Notes: a model not told the origin generated them from the sequence alone. Counted from the stretch's first letter, positions 42,124 to 51,491 are shown. The stretch: DNA of 64,000 nucleotides from Olavius algarvensis Delta 4 endosymbiont (GCA_905176665.1 CAJINA010000189.1:124001-188000), one strand, 5' to 3'. Program-made: numbers and translations.

Positions 42124-43500
42124 TCACTTCAATGACAGGTAGTTGTGGTACCGGGCGTCCTTGTGGTCATGGTACAAATGTTTGTCGCGGTAGGCGCTCA
42201 CGAGATCATAGACCGTGTCGGCAATGGAGTATTCGGCTGTGAAGCCCAGGGTGTTTTTTACTTTTTCGAAACTGACCCGGTAATTGCGTTTATCTACATT
42301 TTCAGTCTGCACTTCCATTTCAATATCCGGCAATTCCGTTTTCAGGGCTTTGCCGATATCGATCAACTGGTAGTTCTCACGGGAATCGCCCAGGTTAAAA
42401 ATCTGGTTCTTCACCAGATGGGCTTCGGACCTCAGAACGGTTAAAATCCCCTGGCAGATGTCGGGTACGCTGATAAAGGGACGCCACTGCTGCCCGCCGA
42501 ATATCGTGATACGGCCCTCAGCCACCGCCCGGATGGTCAGCAGGTTTACCACCAGATCAAATCGCTGGCGGAAAGATTGGCCGTGAACAGTCGCCAGCCT
42601 CAGGATCGTCGGGCAAAAAAGATCATAGCCGTTCGATAGGATCGCTTTTTCGGATTCAATCTTGCAGCGCGCATACAGAGACACCGGGTTGCAGGCAGAC
42701 TGCTCATCCACGATGGCATCATTATGACCGTAGACACTGCAACTGGAGGCGAAAACGAACCGTTTAACCCGGGATTTCATGCACTCTTCGATAATCATCT
42801 GGGTGGCGGCGTAATTGGTTTCAATGGTAAAGGCCTCATTTATGGCACAGGCTGGATCTCCAACAATTTCAACAAGATGAACGACGGCGTCCACATCCTT
42901 GAGGACTTCTTTTACCACCTGTTCATCCCGACAGTCCCCTCGGACAAACTCAAACTGGCCACTGTCAACACCGGATAACTCGACTTTTCCGTAGAGCAGC
43001 AGATCCAATACCCGCACCCGGTAGCCCATGCGTACCAGTTTGGAAACCAGAACCGATCCGATGTAGCCCATCCCCCCGATGACCAGGACCCGCTGCGGTG
43101 ATAGAATACGGTCATCCATCGGTTCCGCCGTCGAACTCAGGGTACAGAGCTGATCGAGGATATCGGGCAAGTAAATATAGTCCACCACACGGTTGTCGGT
43201 ATCCACGATGGGTACCAGTAGTTTGTCGGACTGGACCAGAAGCTGGGGGCGTTGCTCTGTGGACACGGTCGCGGAAATCACAAAGGGAGACGTTTTCATA
43301 ATCGTCTTGACCGAAGACTCCAGGTCCAGCTTGGCGAGCAAGGCCCGGCGGATATCCGAGTCCATTACGATACCCAATAGCTCGTCGCCTTCATCGCAGA
43401 CAAAAATGCCGCGCACGCCGTTTTTATTGATCGCTTCCAGAGCAGCCGGAATGGCCGTGTCGGGGGTGATGATAAGGTTGTGAATATCGATTTTTGGCAT
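42124..43500 (-). CDS. CBS-domain pair fused to an SDR nucleotide-sugar epimerase
   Basis: About 458 residues. Residues 1-125 are two CBS motifs (GVRGIFVCDEGDELLGIVMDS and LLVPIVDTDNRVVDYIYL); residues 140-458 are an extended SDR with VLVIGGMGYIGSVLV, FASSCSVYGH and VSLYARCKIESEK as the Tyr/Lys pair. The serine-containing SSCSVYG segment is of the epimerase kind, not the TDEVYG kind of a 4,6-dehydratase. CBS pairs bind adenosyl nucleotides, so activity may be nucleotide-regulated. The start ATG 43500 follows AAAGAG. The same CBS type fronts the nucleotidyltransferase at 45402-46472. Confidence 0.8.
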   Translation of the reverse strand: MPKIDIHNLIITPDTAIPAALEAINKNGVRGIFVCDEGDELLGIVMDSDIRRALLAKLDLESSVKTIMKTSPFVISATVSTEQRPQLLVQSDKLLVPIVDTDNRVVDYIYLPDILDQLCTLSSTAEPMDDRILSPQRVLVIGGMGYIGSVLVSKLVRMGYRVRVLDLLLYGKVELSGVDSGQFEFVRGDCRDEQVVKEVLKDVDAVVHLVEIVGDPACAINEAFTIETNYAATQMIIEECMKSRVKRFVFASSCSVYGHNDAIVDEQSACNPVSLYARCKIESEKAILSNGYDLFCPTILRLATVHGQSFRQRFDLVVNLLTIRAVAEGRITIFGGQQWRPFISVPDICQGILTVLRSEAHLVKNQIFNLGDSRENYQLIDIGKALKTELPDIEMEVQTENVDKRNYRVSFEKVKNTLGFTAEYSIADTVYDLVSAYRDKHLYHDHKDARYHNYLSLK

Positions 43501-43568
43501 GATAAACTCTTTATTGAATGTGAGGATCAACCCAAACCATTTTAAGGCCGAGGTTTAATTATATAATC

Positions 43569-44222
43569 TTATTCCGATGCCTTGCAGGTTGCCAACAGAA
43601 CCACGCCATCTGCCACGCGACTGATTAGCCGATGTTCATAGGCAAGACGCCCGCGCCCCTCGAAAAATTCGTCGAAGCCTTTCAGGCCATCAATCCGTTC
43701 CGACCCGTAGCGCTGTTCATGCGGGAAATACTGGTGAATACCAAGCACGCCGTTATCCTGCAGCCCCCGCTCGATCTTATTAAAAGCGCCGTCCAGATCT
43801 TCCAGGAGATACCAGAGGATTTCCGCCATTACGATCAGATCGAATTTACCCAAAAACCCCAGGTCATCGGTCAGAATATTGCCGCAGACAAATTCAATAT
43901 GCGGATAGCGGGCCCGGGCCTGTTCCACAGCCTTCGGGGCAATGTCGCAGCCGACGATCTCGGTTGGATTCTGCCGGTGCATGAGTTCGGTCATACCCCC
44001 GAGACCGCAACCCAGATCCAGAGTTCGCCTGAATTGCCGTTCGTGAAACAATAGATCGCAAAATAAGCGGTTGTGCAGCGAATCGCGATGCGCGAAACAC
44101 CCCCAGGGGTCATCCAGATCACGGTACATCTGCTCAAATTCGCCCCGAAAGGCGGCGCTTTCCGGATCCAGCCAATACTCGGTGCAGGATTTATACTTCG
44201 TGTCGCGCTTTTCGCCGGTCAT
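43569..44222 (-). CDS. Class I SAM-dependent methyltransferase
   Basis: A 217-residue Rossmann methyltransferase. Motif I is RTLDLGCGLGGMTELM near 66-81, with VGCDIAPKAVEQA and FDLIVMAEILWYL following in the usual order. These resemble SAM enzymes that methylate small molecules or sugars. Its gene is eight bases from the alcohol dehydrogenase gene upstream. A role in O-, N- or C-methylation of a nucleotide sugar is possible; the substrate is unknown. It ends with TAA. Confidence 0.8.
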   Translation of the reverse strand: MTGEKRDTKYKSCTEYWLDPESAAFRGEFEQMYRDLDDPWGCFAHRDSLHNRLFCDLLFHERQFRRTLDLGCGLGGMTELMHRQNPTEIVGCDIAPKAVEQARARYPHIEFVCGNILTDDLGFLGKFDLIVMAEILWYLLEDLDGAFNKIERGLQDNGVLGIHQYFPHEQRYGSERIDGLKGFDEFFEGRGRLAYEHRLISRVADGVVLLATCKASE

Positions 44223-44229
44223 ATCGCCC

Positions 44230-45405
44230 TCAGGGCCGGCCCAGATGCTGCCGGAGCATGTCTACCGCATCCCGCTGGGCAGAAAAAGGTACCGGGTTCT
44301 GGTCGAAGGCGGCCTGCAGATTGTGAATGTCCGGCAGGATCGTCTCCAGCCTCTCCGGTGTAACGCCCCACTGGGAAAGATCCCGGGGGACATTCAGCTG
44401 CCGGCACAGATCCGTCAGCAGGTCGGCAAACACTTCATTTTTTCGTTGCCGATCCGTTTCACCATCATTGGCCACCAGATCGTATAGCTCGGCATATTCC
44501 TGATAGCCGGCCGCCACGTTATACTTGACCACGGCCGAAATGAAAATACCGCCGCAGATGCCGTGCGGAATCTTGAAATGGACTCCCAGCGGGTAAGACA
44601 ACGCCCCGGCGATGCCGGAGCCAGAGTTGAACAGGGCCGCCGCCGCCAGGTAGGCCCCCAGCAGGATTTCCTGACGCATTTCCACATTGTCCGGTTCCTC
44701 TACCAGGCAGGGAAGCGCGCGGTAAAGGGTTAAGAAAGCCTGGCTGCTGAACACCCGGATCAGGCGATTGGCATTCTTGCACATGTAGCTCTCCAGGGAG
44801 TGGGCCACTGCATCCAGACCGGCCGACAGGGCTACCGAAGGCGGACAACTCAATGTCCATTCGGCATCCAGGAACGCATGGGTGGCGTGCATGTGCAGTC
44901 CATTGATACCCAGCTTTTTCTTTTGCGCTTTATCGGTGAAGACGGCATTGATCGTGACCTCACTGCCAGTTCCCGCGGTGGTGGGAATGGCGATCGTGGG
45001 AACCCCGGGTGTCTTCACCAGGTCAAATCCGCGATAGTCGATACTCCGACCGGGATTGGTCAACAGCACCGCCACGGCCTTGGCAATATCGAGACAACTG
45101 CCGCCGCCGATTCCAATCACGGCATCTACCTTGTTCAAGGCTCGCGCCGCGGCTGTCACCGCATCCAGATAGTCATAATCCGGCTCTTCGGTTCCGCGCA
45201 GGGTTTCCACATGGACCGTGCGACTGTTGGCTTTGATCAACTCCAGAATCTCGGCGTAATAAGCAGAGGATTCAGCGCAACCATTATCCACCAGCACAAG
45301 GCAGCAGGCGTAGCCATTGGCTTTGAGCAGGTCGCCCAGTCCGCGGGTTTTACCGAGCCCGTAATGCAGCCGGGTGGCCAGTTGAAAGAAAAAATCCGTT
45401 TTCAT
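44230..45405 (-). CDS. Iron-containing alcohol dehydrogenase family protein
   Basis: A 391-residue group III dehydrogenase. The NAD(P) segment is IGIGGGSCLDIAKAV, then PTTAGTGSEVT, and metal-binding His residues lie in LDAVAHSLESYM and KIPHGICGG. Phosphonoacetaldehyde reductases and sugar-aldehyde reductases share this layout. No other phosphonate gene is present, so a sugar or aldehyde reduction linked to the glycan is more likely. Its ATG overlaps the nucleotidyltransferase stop by 4 nt. Confidence 0.8.
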   Translation of the reverse strand: MKTDFFFQLATRLHYGLGKTRGLGDLLKANGYACCLVLVDNGCAESSAYYAEILELIKANSRTVHVETLRGTEEPDYDYLDAVTAAARALNKVDAVIGIGGGSCLDIAKAVAVLLTNPGRSIDYRGFDLVKTPGVPTIAIPTTAGTGSEVTINAVFTDKAQKKKLGINGLHMHATHAFLDAEWTLSCPPSVALSAGLDAVAHSLESYMCKNANRLIRVFSSQAFLTLYRALPCLVEEPDNVEMRQEILLGAYLAAAALFNSGSGIAGALSYPLGVHFKIPHGICGGIFISAVVKYNVAAGYQEYAELYDLVANDGETDRQRKNEVFADLLTDLCRQLNVPRDLSQWGVTPERLETILPDIHNLQAAFDQNPVPFSAQRDAVDMLRQHLGRP

Positions 45406-46472
45406 TTTACTTCCTTGTCATTGTTAAATTCTAAACGATAATCACCATTGGCCAACTGATAGTCCCCGACTTGACCGATGTCGCGCCAGTATTCACGAAT
45501 CGGAAATGCAGCCGGCCGCTCGTCGTGTGCCAGCAGCCGATCAAAGAGATGCGTCATGTCAAAACGCCCTTCTCCCGGTATCAGCTCCAGGGTTTGTGGT
45601 TCCAGGACGTAAATACCGGCATTGATGAAAAATATCTGAGTGGGTTTTTCTTCCAGTTTCACCAGCCGGTAGCGGTCGATTTCAGCGACCCCGAAGGGTA
45701 CTTCCACGTTGTATTCCCGAACGCACATGGTTGCCTGGCACCGACATTCTTTATGAAATTCGAGAAGGTTGTTGAAATTGATCTTCGTCAATAAGTCACC
45801 ATTCATGACGATGAGCGGATCGGCCGGTATCCCTGGCAGGAGCCGGAGGGCACCGGCGGTACCCAGCGTTTCCTTTTCCCGCAGGTATTCTATCCGGACA
45901 TCCCACTGGCGGCCGTCTCCGAAATGGTTCTCGATCATCTGGCGTTTATAGTTCACCGAAATAAAAAACCGTCTGAAGCCATGGTCAATGAAGCTTTTAA
46001 TAATTGTTTCCAGGATAGCCTGTCCGCCGACCTTCAAAAGTGGCTTGGGGCAGTCATCAGTGAGCGGACGCAGGCGGGTGCCCAGGCCGCCGGCCATCAA
46101 CACCACCCAGTTGTCCTTCGGCTGGACCTGCAGTAGATCCATCAGCACCCTGAGACCGACCACGACGCCGTCCGAGTCGATTAACGGAATTTGCTTCAGA
46201 TCCTTCCGTCGCATGGTGTCCAACAGCTTTTCCCGGTCATCGTAGATGCTAGCCGTCGTAGGTGGGGTGAACATCGCCCTATCGACCGAGTCCTCCAGCG
46301 ACACCTTGCTCAAAATAGCCCGCCGGATATCGCCGTCGGTGATCGTGCCCAGCAACCGCCCCATGTCATCCACCACCAGGGCAATCTGCAGGGCGCCGCT
46401 GTCCAGTACTTCCATAGCTTCCAACAGCGTCGCATCCGCGTTAATCAAGGTTTTTTTCCAATCTTTCATCAT
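45402..46472 (-). CDS. ptmE: CBS-nucleotidyltransferase, PtmE-like GDP-sugar pyrophosphorylase
   Basis: A 356-residue protein with two CBS motifs (1-115: LLGTITDGDIRRAIL and LKQIPLIDSDGVVVGLRV) and a sugar-1-phosphate nucleotidyltransferase domain starting VLMAGGLGTRLRPLTDDC with the PKPLLKVGG segment. In Campylobacter this fusion makes the GDP-linked amino-sugar precursor of legionaminic acid. The gene stands next to legG and legI homologues, which supports the assignment. The function of the CBS pair is unknown. It overlaps the alcohol dehydrogenase start by 4 nt. Confidence 0.82.
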   Translation of the reverse strand: MMKDWKKTLINADATLLEAMEVLDSGALQIALVVDDMGRLLGTITDGDIRRAILSKVSLEDSVDRAMFTPPTTASIYDDREKLLDTMRRKDLKQIPLIDSDGVVVGLRVLMDLLQVQPKDNWVVLMAGGLGTRLRPLTDDCPKPLLKVGGQAILETIIKSFIDHGFRRFFISVNYKRQMIENHFGDGRQWDVRIEYLREKETLGTAGALRLLPGIPADPLIVMNGDLLTKINFNNLLEFHKECRCQATMCVREYNVEVPFGVAEIDRYRLVKLEEKPTQIFFINAGIYVLEPQTLELIPGEGRFDMTHLFDRLLAHDERPAAFPIREYWRDIGQVGDYQLANGDYRLEFNNDKEVK

Positions 46473-46477
46473 GTCGA

Positions 46478-47659
46478 TTAAGCTCCGGAACCCGGCACGG
46501 CGTCGTGAAACCGCTTGTTGACGAGCATGTCCAACCTACAGGTTTTCAGTATCTGTTTGATAGAGCCCGCCGTATCGGACTTTTCATAGGGATTCTCCGA
46601 TCCCACCAGCTGTCTCTTGAATTGTGGATCCAGGGCTTTCGCTATGGCCCGTTTTAGGCCGTTCAGTTCGCAGGCGGTATCCACCACATTCGCACAGCGG
46701 ACCCGGCCGTCCTGCCGACTGCCGATATTGACGGTCGGGAGTTTAAATACAGGCGTCTCAATGATGCCGCTGGATGAATTGCCGATCGCGGCGACGGCAT
46801 ATTGCAGGGCGCTGAGGTAACGCTGGGCACCCAGGGACATATGAAAACACCCAGGTTGTTTTTTGGATAGCAGGTGTTCATCGATAGCCTGATTGATCGC
46901 GCGGCCGCCCGGGTCGGCATTGGCGCCGGTGAAGACCCAGAAAATGTTTTGAAATTTTGTAAGGACTGTCAACAAGCACTGGATTTGCTCTACAGGATGT
47001 TGTTTTTCCAGGGTGGCCGGATGGTAAGTGACCAGTCCATAAGGCATCCCGCCGGGCACGCCGAGAGCGTCTCTTACCGCCTCCTCCGACATAAGGTCCC
47101 GCTGCTTGATATTGGCAACGCCCAGCGCTCCGGCATTGATCACGCGCGCCGGATCCTCCCCCATCTGGATAACCCGCCGCCGATAGACTTCGGTGCTGGT
47201 GAAATGCAGATGGCTCATTTTGGTAACCGCATGCCGGATGCTGTCATCGACCGCCCCCCGGGTAACTTCACCGCCGTGGATATGGGCCAACGGGACTTTG
47301 AACATGACAGCAGCGGAAATGACCGCCAGCAATTCAAAACGGTCGCCCAGCAACACCAGGACATCCGGGGTGAGTTCGGCCAGTGCGTCGGCAAAGCCGC
47401 TGGTGGCTGTCCCGATCGCCCTTCCAATTGCAGTTGGCGTATCATCCAAAACCGGCATGGGCACCATTTTGTCGATCACAAAACCATCATTCTCAATTTC
47501 GCTGCGTGTCAGACCATGTTCGGGTGAAAGATGGGTCCCGGTGGCGATAATCTGCAATTGCAGGTCACTGTCACTTTTTATCGCCCGCATGAGGCCGGCC
47601 AGCAAGCCGTACTCGGCCCGGGTCGCAGTTACGACACAGGTTTTACGTTTCGAGGTCAA
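46478..47659 (-). CDS. legG: NeuC/LegG-like hydrolysing NDP-sugar 2-epimerase
   Basis: The family sequence begins KTCVVTATRAEYGLL; TTG 47659 preceded by AGGA is the likely start, overlapping the synthase gene by 17 nt. An ATG at 47704 gives an N terminus that is not conserved and overlaps more. Motifs: LLGDRFELLA, HIHGGEVTRGAVDD and IGNSSSGIIE. These enzymes hydrolyse the nucleotide and invert C2, giving the free mannosamine-type sugar condensed by NeuB/LegI. Termination is TAA, six bases before the ptmE start. Confidence 0.83.
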   Translation of the reverse strand: MTSKRKTCVVTATRAEYGLLAGLMRAIKSDSDLQLQIIATGTHLSPEHGLTRSEIENDGFVIDKMVPMPVLDDTPTAIGRAIGTATSGFADALAELTPDVLVLLGDRFELLAVISAAVMFKVPLAHIHGGEVTRGAVDDSIRHAVTKMSHLHFTSTEVYRRRVIQMGEDPARVINAGALGVANIKQRDLMSEEAVRDALGVPGGMPYGLVTYHPATLEKQHPVEQIQCLLTVLTKFQNIFWVFTGANADPGGRAINQAIDEHLLSKKQPGCFHMSLGAQRYLSALQYAVAAIGNSSSGIIETPVFKLPTVNIGSRQDGRVRCANVVDTACELNGLKRAIAKALDPQFKRQLVGSENPYEKSDTAGSIKQILKTCRLDMLVNKRFHDAVPGSGA

Positions 47660-48713
47660 GAATATCCTGCAAGTCCTGGACTGTAAGCGGCTCATCGTAC
47701 CCATATTTACGGTTTGCCGTCCGTCCCAACACGCGGTCCCAAAGCATCGGGCTCACACCGGTTCCCGGCCGTTTAATCGCCAGGTTCTCTATAGTGAAGT
47801 GTTCCCCCGGGTTGATGGGGCAGGCCGCTACGATGCTCTTACGGGCCACGGGGCGATTCTCACGTTCACTGTCCGTCATCCGTTTGGTCTGGGTACCGAG
47901 GGCTTTCTCCGTTCGCCGTATCGAAAGGACCATTTCGGTCAGCTCTGAGGGAACGAGGGACGCCTTGTGGTCCGGGCCGGGCAAATCACGATCCAAAGTA
48001 AAATGTTTTTCGATCACCCGCGCACCCATTGCCACCGCCGCAACCGGCACAGTGATGCCCATGGTATGGTCGGAATACCCTACCTGCACGTTGAAAGTGC
48101 GGGCAATGGTCTCCATTGCACGTAAATTGACATCCTCCCAAGGTGTCGGATAAGCGGTTGTGCAATGTAAAACCGTAATACGGTTTATGGGCGTTCCGGC
48201 AGCGATCAGGACCTCCAGGGCGGCACCGATTTCTTCCAAAGTCGCCATGCCCGTGGAAAGCAATATTTCTTTGCCGAAGGCGCCGATCTTGCGCAGATAC
48301 GGCAGGTTTTCGATCTCCCCGGACGGAATTTTGTAAAGGACCGGATCCAGTTCCCTGAGCAGGTCGAGGCTTGTTAGATCAAACGCCGTGCTGAGAAAAC
48401 AAATCCCTGCCCCTTCACAGGCGCTTTTCAAGTCCCTGAATTGATCAGCGCTGAATTCCAGGGCTCGCAGCATCTCCAGTTGGCTTTCAGCCGGATCCGT
48501 CACCGACTGCTGATAGCCTGCCTTGGGTGCTGCCGGGGATGCCAGTTCGGTTGCCTTGAATGTTTGGAATTTGATGGCATCGGCCCCGGCCTGCCGGGCA
48601 ACCTGGATCATCTCCAGGGCACGTTCAAGGCTGCCGTTATGATTCACCCCGGCCTCTGCAATAATTAGGGTGGAATTTCGCTTGGAATCACTGGGCATGG
48701 CAGAAGTGTTCAT
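47643..48713 (-). CDS. legI: N-acylneuraminate/legionaminate synthase (NeuB/LegI)
   Basis: A 356-residue nonulosonate synthase: LIIAEAGVNHNGSLERALE, IKFQTFKA, YKIPSGEIENLPYL and the catalytic-site HCTTAYPTP and VIEKHFTLDRDLPGPDH; the C-terminal 60 residues form the SAF antifreeze-like domain (KSIVAACPINPGEHFT). It condenses the 2-epimerase product with phosphoenolpyruvate. Neighbours LegC, LegH, LegG and PtmE favour legionaminic acid over sialic acid. It ends with TAA. Confidence 0.88.
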   Translation of the reverse strand: MNTSAMPSDSKRNSTLIIAEAGVNHNGSLERALEMIQVARQAGADAIKFQTFKATELASPAAPKAGYQQSVTDPAESQLEMLRALEFSADQFRDLKSACEGAGICFLSTAFDLTSLDLLRELDPVLYKIPSGEIENLPYLRKIGAFGKEILLSTGMATLEEIGAALEVLIAAGTPINRITVLHCTTAYPTPWEDVNLRAMETIARTFNVQVGYSDHTMGITVPVAAVAMGARVIEKHFTLDRDLPGPDHKASLVPSELTEMVLSIRRTEKALGTQTKRMTDSERENRPVARKSIVAACPINPGEHFTIENLAIKRPGTGVSPMLWDRVLGRTANRKYGYDEPLTVQDLQDILDLET

Positions 48714-48719
48714 ATTGTT

Positions 48720-49313
48720 TCAGTCGACATCGGTCATGAAACGTTGTCCAGCCGGGAGAACCCGGCCACTGCCGATGGTAATGTTTTCGCGTAGTACGCT
48801 GCCGCTGCCCACGAAGGTTTCATCACCAACCTTAACCCCGCCGTTGACGATTGCCCCGGTGGCGATATGGCAATGATCACCGACCACGCTGTCATGTTCG
48901 ACCAGGGCCTTGTTGTTGATAATACAGTTGCAGCCAACCACAGCTCCGGCGTTTACCAAAGCCTGGTGCATGACCACGCTACCCTCTCCGATTTGCGCGT
49001 GGCGGGATACGTGGGCCAGTGGGGAAATAATTATGGGCAGTTCAGCGCCCAGTTGTTTGGCTTTCTGATAAAGTGCGATGCGACGCTCCGGTGATGGTAT
49101 CTGGCCCAGGGTTATCAGGATTTGACAGCGTTTGCTGACCAGGGCTTTCAGGTCATCGTCCGTGCCAATAATCGCATGTCCCAGTACCGACCGGCCGACT
49201 TTGGCGGCCGTGTCCAGAATCCCGACGATCCGGTAGCCGGCCTGCATCTCGATAACATCGATGCAGGCTTTACAATGGCCGCCGCCACCAATCAGGATCA
49301 GGTCAGGTTTCAT
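48720..49313 (-). CDS. legH: PglD/NeuD-like sugar N- or O-acetyltransferase (LegH type)
   Basis: A 197-residue protein: an N-terminal Rossmann-like UDP-binding domain with LILIGGGGHCKACIDVI and a C-terminal left-handed beta-helix (HAQIGEGSVVMHQALVNAGA, KALVEHDSVVGDHCHIATGA). The His of LVEHDSVV is the catalytic base in PglD. It follows LegC with a 4-nt overlap, so acetylation of the new amino group before condensation is the natural role. Confidence 0.83.
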   Translation of the reverse strand: MKPDLILIGGGGHCKACIDVIEMQAGYRIVGILDTAAKVGRSVLGHAIIGTDDDLKALVSKRCQILITLGQIPSPERRIALYQKAKQLGAELPIIISPLAHVSRHAQIGEGSVVMHQALVNAGAVVGCNCIINNKALVEHDSVVGDHCHIATGAIVNGGVKVGDETFVGSGSVLRENITIGSGRVLPAGQRFMTDVD

Positions 49314-50458
49314 AGTCGGGCACTGCTGGGGATGTTGACAACCCGCTCGAACAACCAGCGGGTATGGGTTAAATCATCACACCGGGCGTTGCGGTACATG
49401 GGCATATCCACCGGAAGGCCCCAGAGCGGTCGGGTCATAACCCCCTGGTCGTTGGACGCCTGCAGGAACGCGTCCCGCTGCTCCCGGTTCGCCAGGATGA
49501 TTGCGTTAAGCCAAAAATTTGAACGGCAACCGTCGGGTTCGTCCATAAAATCTGCACCGGCGACAGCCATTTCATCGCGATAATCGGCCGCCAGATTCCG
49601 CTTGGCGGCAAGGATGTCGTCCAGATTTTCCATTTGGGCACAACCCAAAGCGGCATTGATATTCGGCATCCGATAATTATAGCCCACCTGGTCGTGGGAA
49701 TAGTCCCAGCGATGGGGCACCTTGGCGGTAGTGGTTATATGCTTAGCCCGGTGCCCCAGTTCTTCGGAATCGGTGAGCACCATCCCGCCTCCGCCGGTGG
49801 TGATGGCCTTGTTGCCATTGAAACTCACAATGCCCAAACGTCCCAATGTGCCGGTGTGCCGGGCTCCATACCAACTACCGATTGACTCGGCCGCGTCTTC
49901 CACCACGGGTACACCGAAATGATCGCATACCGCCAGTATCTCGCCCAGGTCAGCTGGATGTCCGAAGACATGCACCGGTACGCAAGCGGCAATGCGCTGT
50001 CCGGTGCGCCGATCACGGCAGGTCCCGTCATTCTGGACTTCGCACTGCGACTCCAGGAACTTTAGCAGTGCACGAGGGCTGAGAGCCGGCTGCTTTTTCT
50101 CGACATCCAAGAAAACCGGGGCCGCACCGCAGTAACTGATAGCGTTAGCAGTGGCGATAAAGGTCAGCGCCTGCGTGATCACGGCTTCTCCGGGAGTCAC
50201 CCCGGCCAGCATAAGCGCTGTGTGTAAAGCCGCAGTTCCGTTCACGGTGGCCACTGCGAAATGCGCCCCGGTATAGCCGACAAAGACCTCTTCGAGGCGG
50301 TCCACATATTTACCGACGGAGGAAACAAATATGGAATCAATGCATTCTCCCAGATACTCTTTCTCACGTCCGCCGAATACAGGTTCGTGGAGCGGAATGA
50401 ATTCCTGGTCCGGAAATTGGCCGCGAATGATGTCGATTATGGACTGGTTGGCGCTCAT
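49310..50458 (-). CDS. legC: LegC-family PLP aminotransferase
   Basis: A 382-residue fold-type I aminotransferase. VNGTAALHTALMLAGV is the cofactor-phosphate loop; DAAESIG and the Lys in SFNGNKAITTGGGGM are the PLP ligands. The opening FIPLHEPVFGGREKEYLGEC is typical of the LegC subgroup, which transaminates the 4-keto sugar to a 4-amino sugar. The 4,6-dehydratase (LegB) that should precede it was not found in the window. It overlaps both neighbours by 4 nt. Confidence 0.85.
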   Translation of the reverse strand: MSANQSIIDIIRGQFPDQEFIPLHEPVFGGREKEYLGECIDSIFVSSVGKYVDRLEEVFVGYTGAHFAVATVNGTAALHTALMLAGVTPGEAVITQALTFIATANAISYCGAAPVFLDVEKKQPALSPRALLKFLESQCEVQNDGTCRDRRTGQRIAACVPVHVFGHPADLGEILAVCDHFGVPVVEDAAESIGSWYGARHTGTLGRLGIVSFNGNKAITTGGGGMVLTDSEELGHRAKHITTTAKVPHRWDYSHDQVGYNYRMPNINAALGCAQMENLDDILAAKRNLAADYRDEMAVAGADFMDEPDGCRSNFWLNAIILANREQRDAFLQASNDQGVMTRPLWGLPVDMPMYRNARCDDLTHTRWLFERVVNIPSSARL

Positions 50459-51456
50459 GCCGGTCTCTGGTGGGGGATATTGTAATACTTCTGCTCTTCC
50501 GGGTCGGCAATGATCCCCTGGGTTATCACTTCTTTAATCTCGGCAATGCCCTGGGGCACGGTTTTCGATATATTGAAACCAAGGACGTTCTTGGCTTTCT
50601 CAAAAGAAACCCGATAATCCCGGGGGTCATCCTCCTTGTAAACGTATTCAATCTGTGCCGTCGGAATCTGGCGCAACAACTCGGTCGCGATCATTTTCTT
50701 GGTGTAATTCTCGGCGGTGTCACCGATATTGAACACATCATGGGCCACCTTTTCAGGCGGCGCTTCCAATACCGCCTGGATCGCCCGCGAAAAATCACCG
50801 ACATGGCAGTAAGGCCGCCAGAACTGCTCACCGAATATTTCCAGAACCCGGCCCGACGCCAAGTCCTTGGTGAACTCATTGACCGTCAGATCAAAACGCA
50901 TACGCGGCGACAGGCCGTAAACCGTGGAGAACCTAAGGGCCGTGGGAGCGAACGTTTCTTGACGGGGGATGGAATCCAGGAGGTAATGCTCAAATTCGAC
51001 TTTCAACTCGGCGTACAAGGATACCGGTGCCAAGGGTGAATCTTCGTCCAGATACAGGTCTGGATCGGACATTTTGCCATAATTGCTGCACGTGGAGGCA
51101 AAGATAAAACGGGGAATGCCAGCTGCCTGACAGCTATCGATCAGGTGCAAAGAAGCGTCCAGGTTGACCCGGCGGGCAAGTTCAGGCTCACGCCCGCAGG
51201 CGGGATCGCCGACAATGGCCGCCAGATGCACGACCGCATGATAGTCCGCCTGCTGCAACACCCTGTCCACAGCAGGATAGTCGGTGATATCTATTTTGTG
51301 GAAGGCAAAACCCGGATGCGTCCAAATATCCAACAGGGAATCACCGCCGAATTTGAGGATATCCACGCAATCAACCTGAAAACCCGTGTTCAAAAGGGTC
51401 CGTAAGAGGCCGGACCCCACATAGCCGGCGCCGCCGGTCACCAAAACTCTCTTCAA
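50455..51456 (-). CDS. SDR nucleotide-sugar epimerase (substrate unknown)
   Basis: A 333-residue extended SDR: RVLVTGGAGYVGSGLLRTL, HLAAIVGDPAC, FASTCSNYGK and SLYAELKVEFE as Tyr/Lys pair. It is similar to the SDR half of the CBS fusion at 42124-43500, sharing the VGDPAC motif. It occupies the place where legB would be expected, but the STCSNYG segment lacks the acidic residue of a 4,6-dehydratase (TDEVYG-type), so LegB activity is doubtful. It ends in TGA within a 4-nt overlap with legC. Confidence 0.78.
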   Translation of the reverse strand: MKRVLVTGGAGYVGSGLLRTLLNTGFQVDCVDILKFGGDSLLDIWTHPGFAFHKIDITDYPAVDRVLQQADYHAVVHLAAIVGDPACGREPELARRVNLDASLHLIDSCQAAGIPRFIFASTCSNYGKMSDPDLYLDEDSPLAPVSLYAELKVEFEHYLLDSIPRQETFAPTALRFSTVYGLSPRMRFDLTVNEFTKDLASGRVLEIFGEQFWRPYCHVGDFSRAIQAVLEAPPEKVAHDVFNIGDTAENYTKKMIATELLRQIPTAQIEYVYKEDDPRDYRVSFEKAKNVLGFNISKTVPQGIAEIKEVITQGIIADPEEQKYYNIPHQRPA

Positions 51457-51491
51457 ATCACATCCTCCGCGTTAAATATTTAAGCCTACAA

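Noticed and set aside
27985..45405. Phosphonate biosynthesis (PEP-mutase-like barrel, iron alcohol dehydrogenase, CMP transferase)
   Set aside because: The barrel lacks the PEP-mutase EDKxxxxxNS motif and has HpaI metal-site features; no phosphonopyruvate decarboxylase is present.
47660..47704. ATG 47704 as the legG start
   Set aside because: It adds non-conserved residues and 62 nt of overlap with legI; TTG 47659 with AGGA upstream fits the family start better.
50455..51456. Assignment as LegB 4,6-dehydratase from its position
   Set aside because: The active-site segment STCSNYG lacks the acid expected of 4,6-dehydratases and resembles epimerases.
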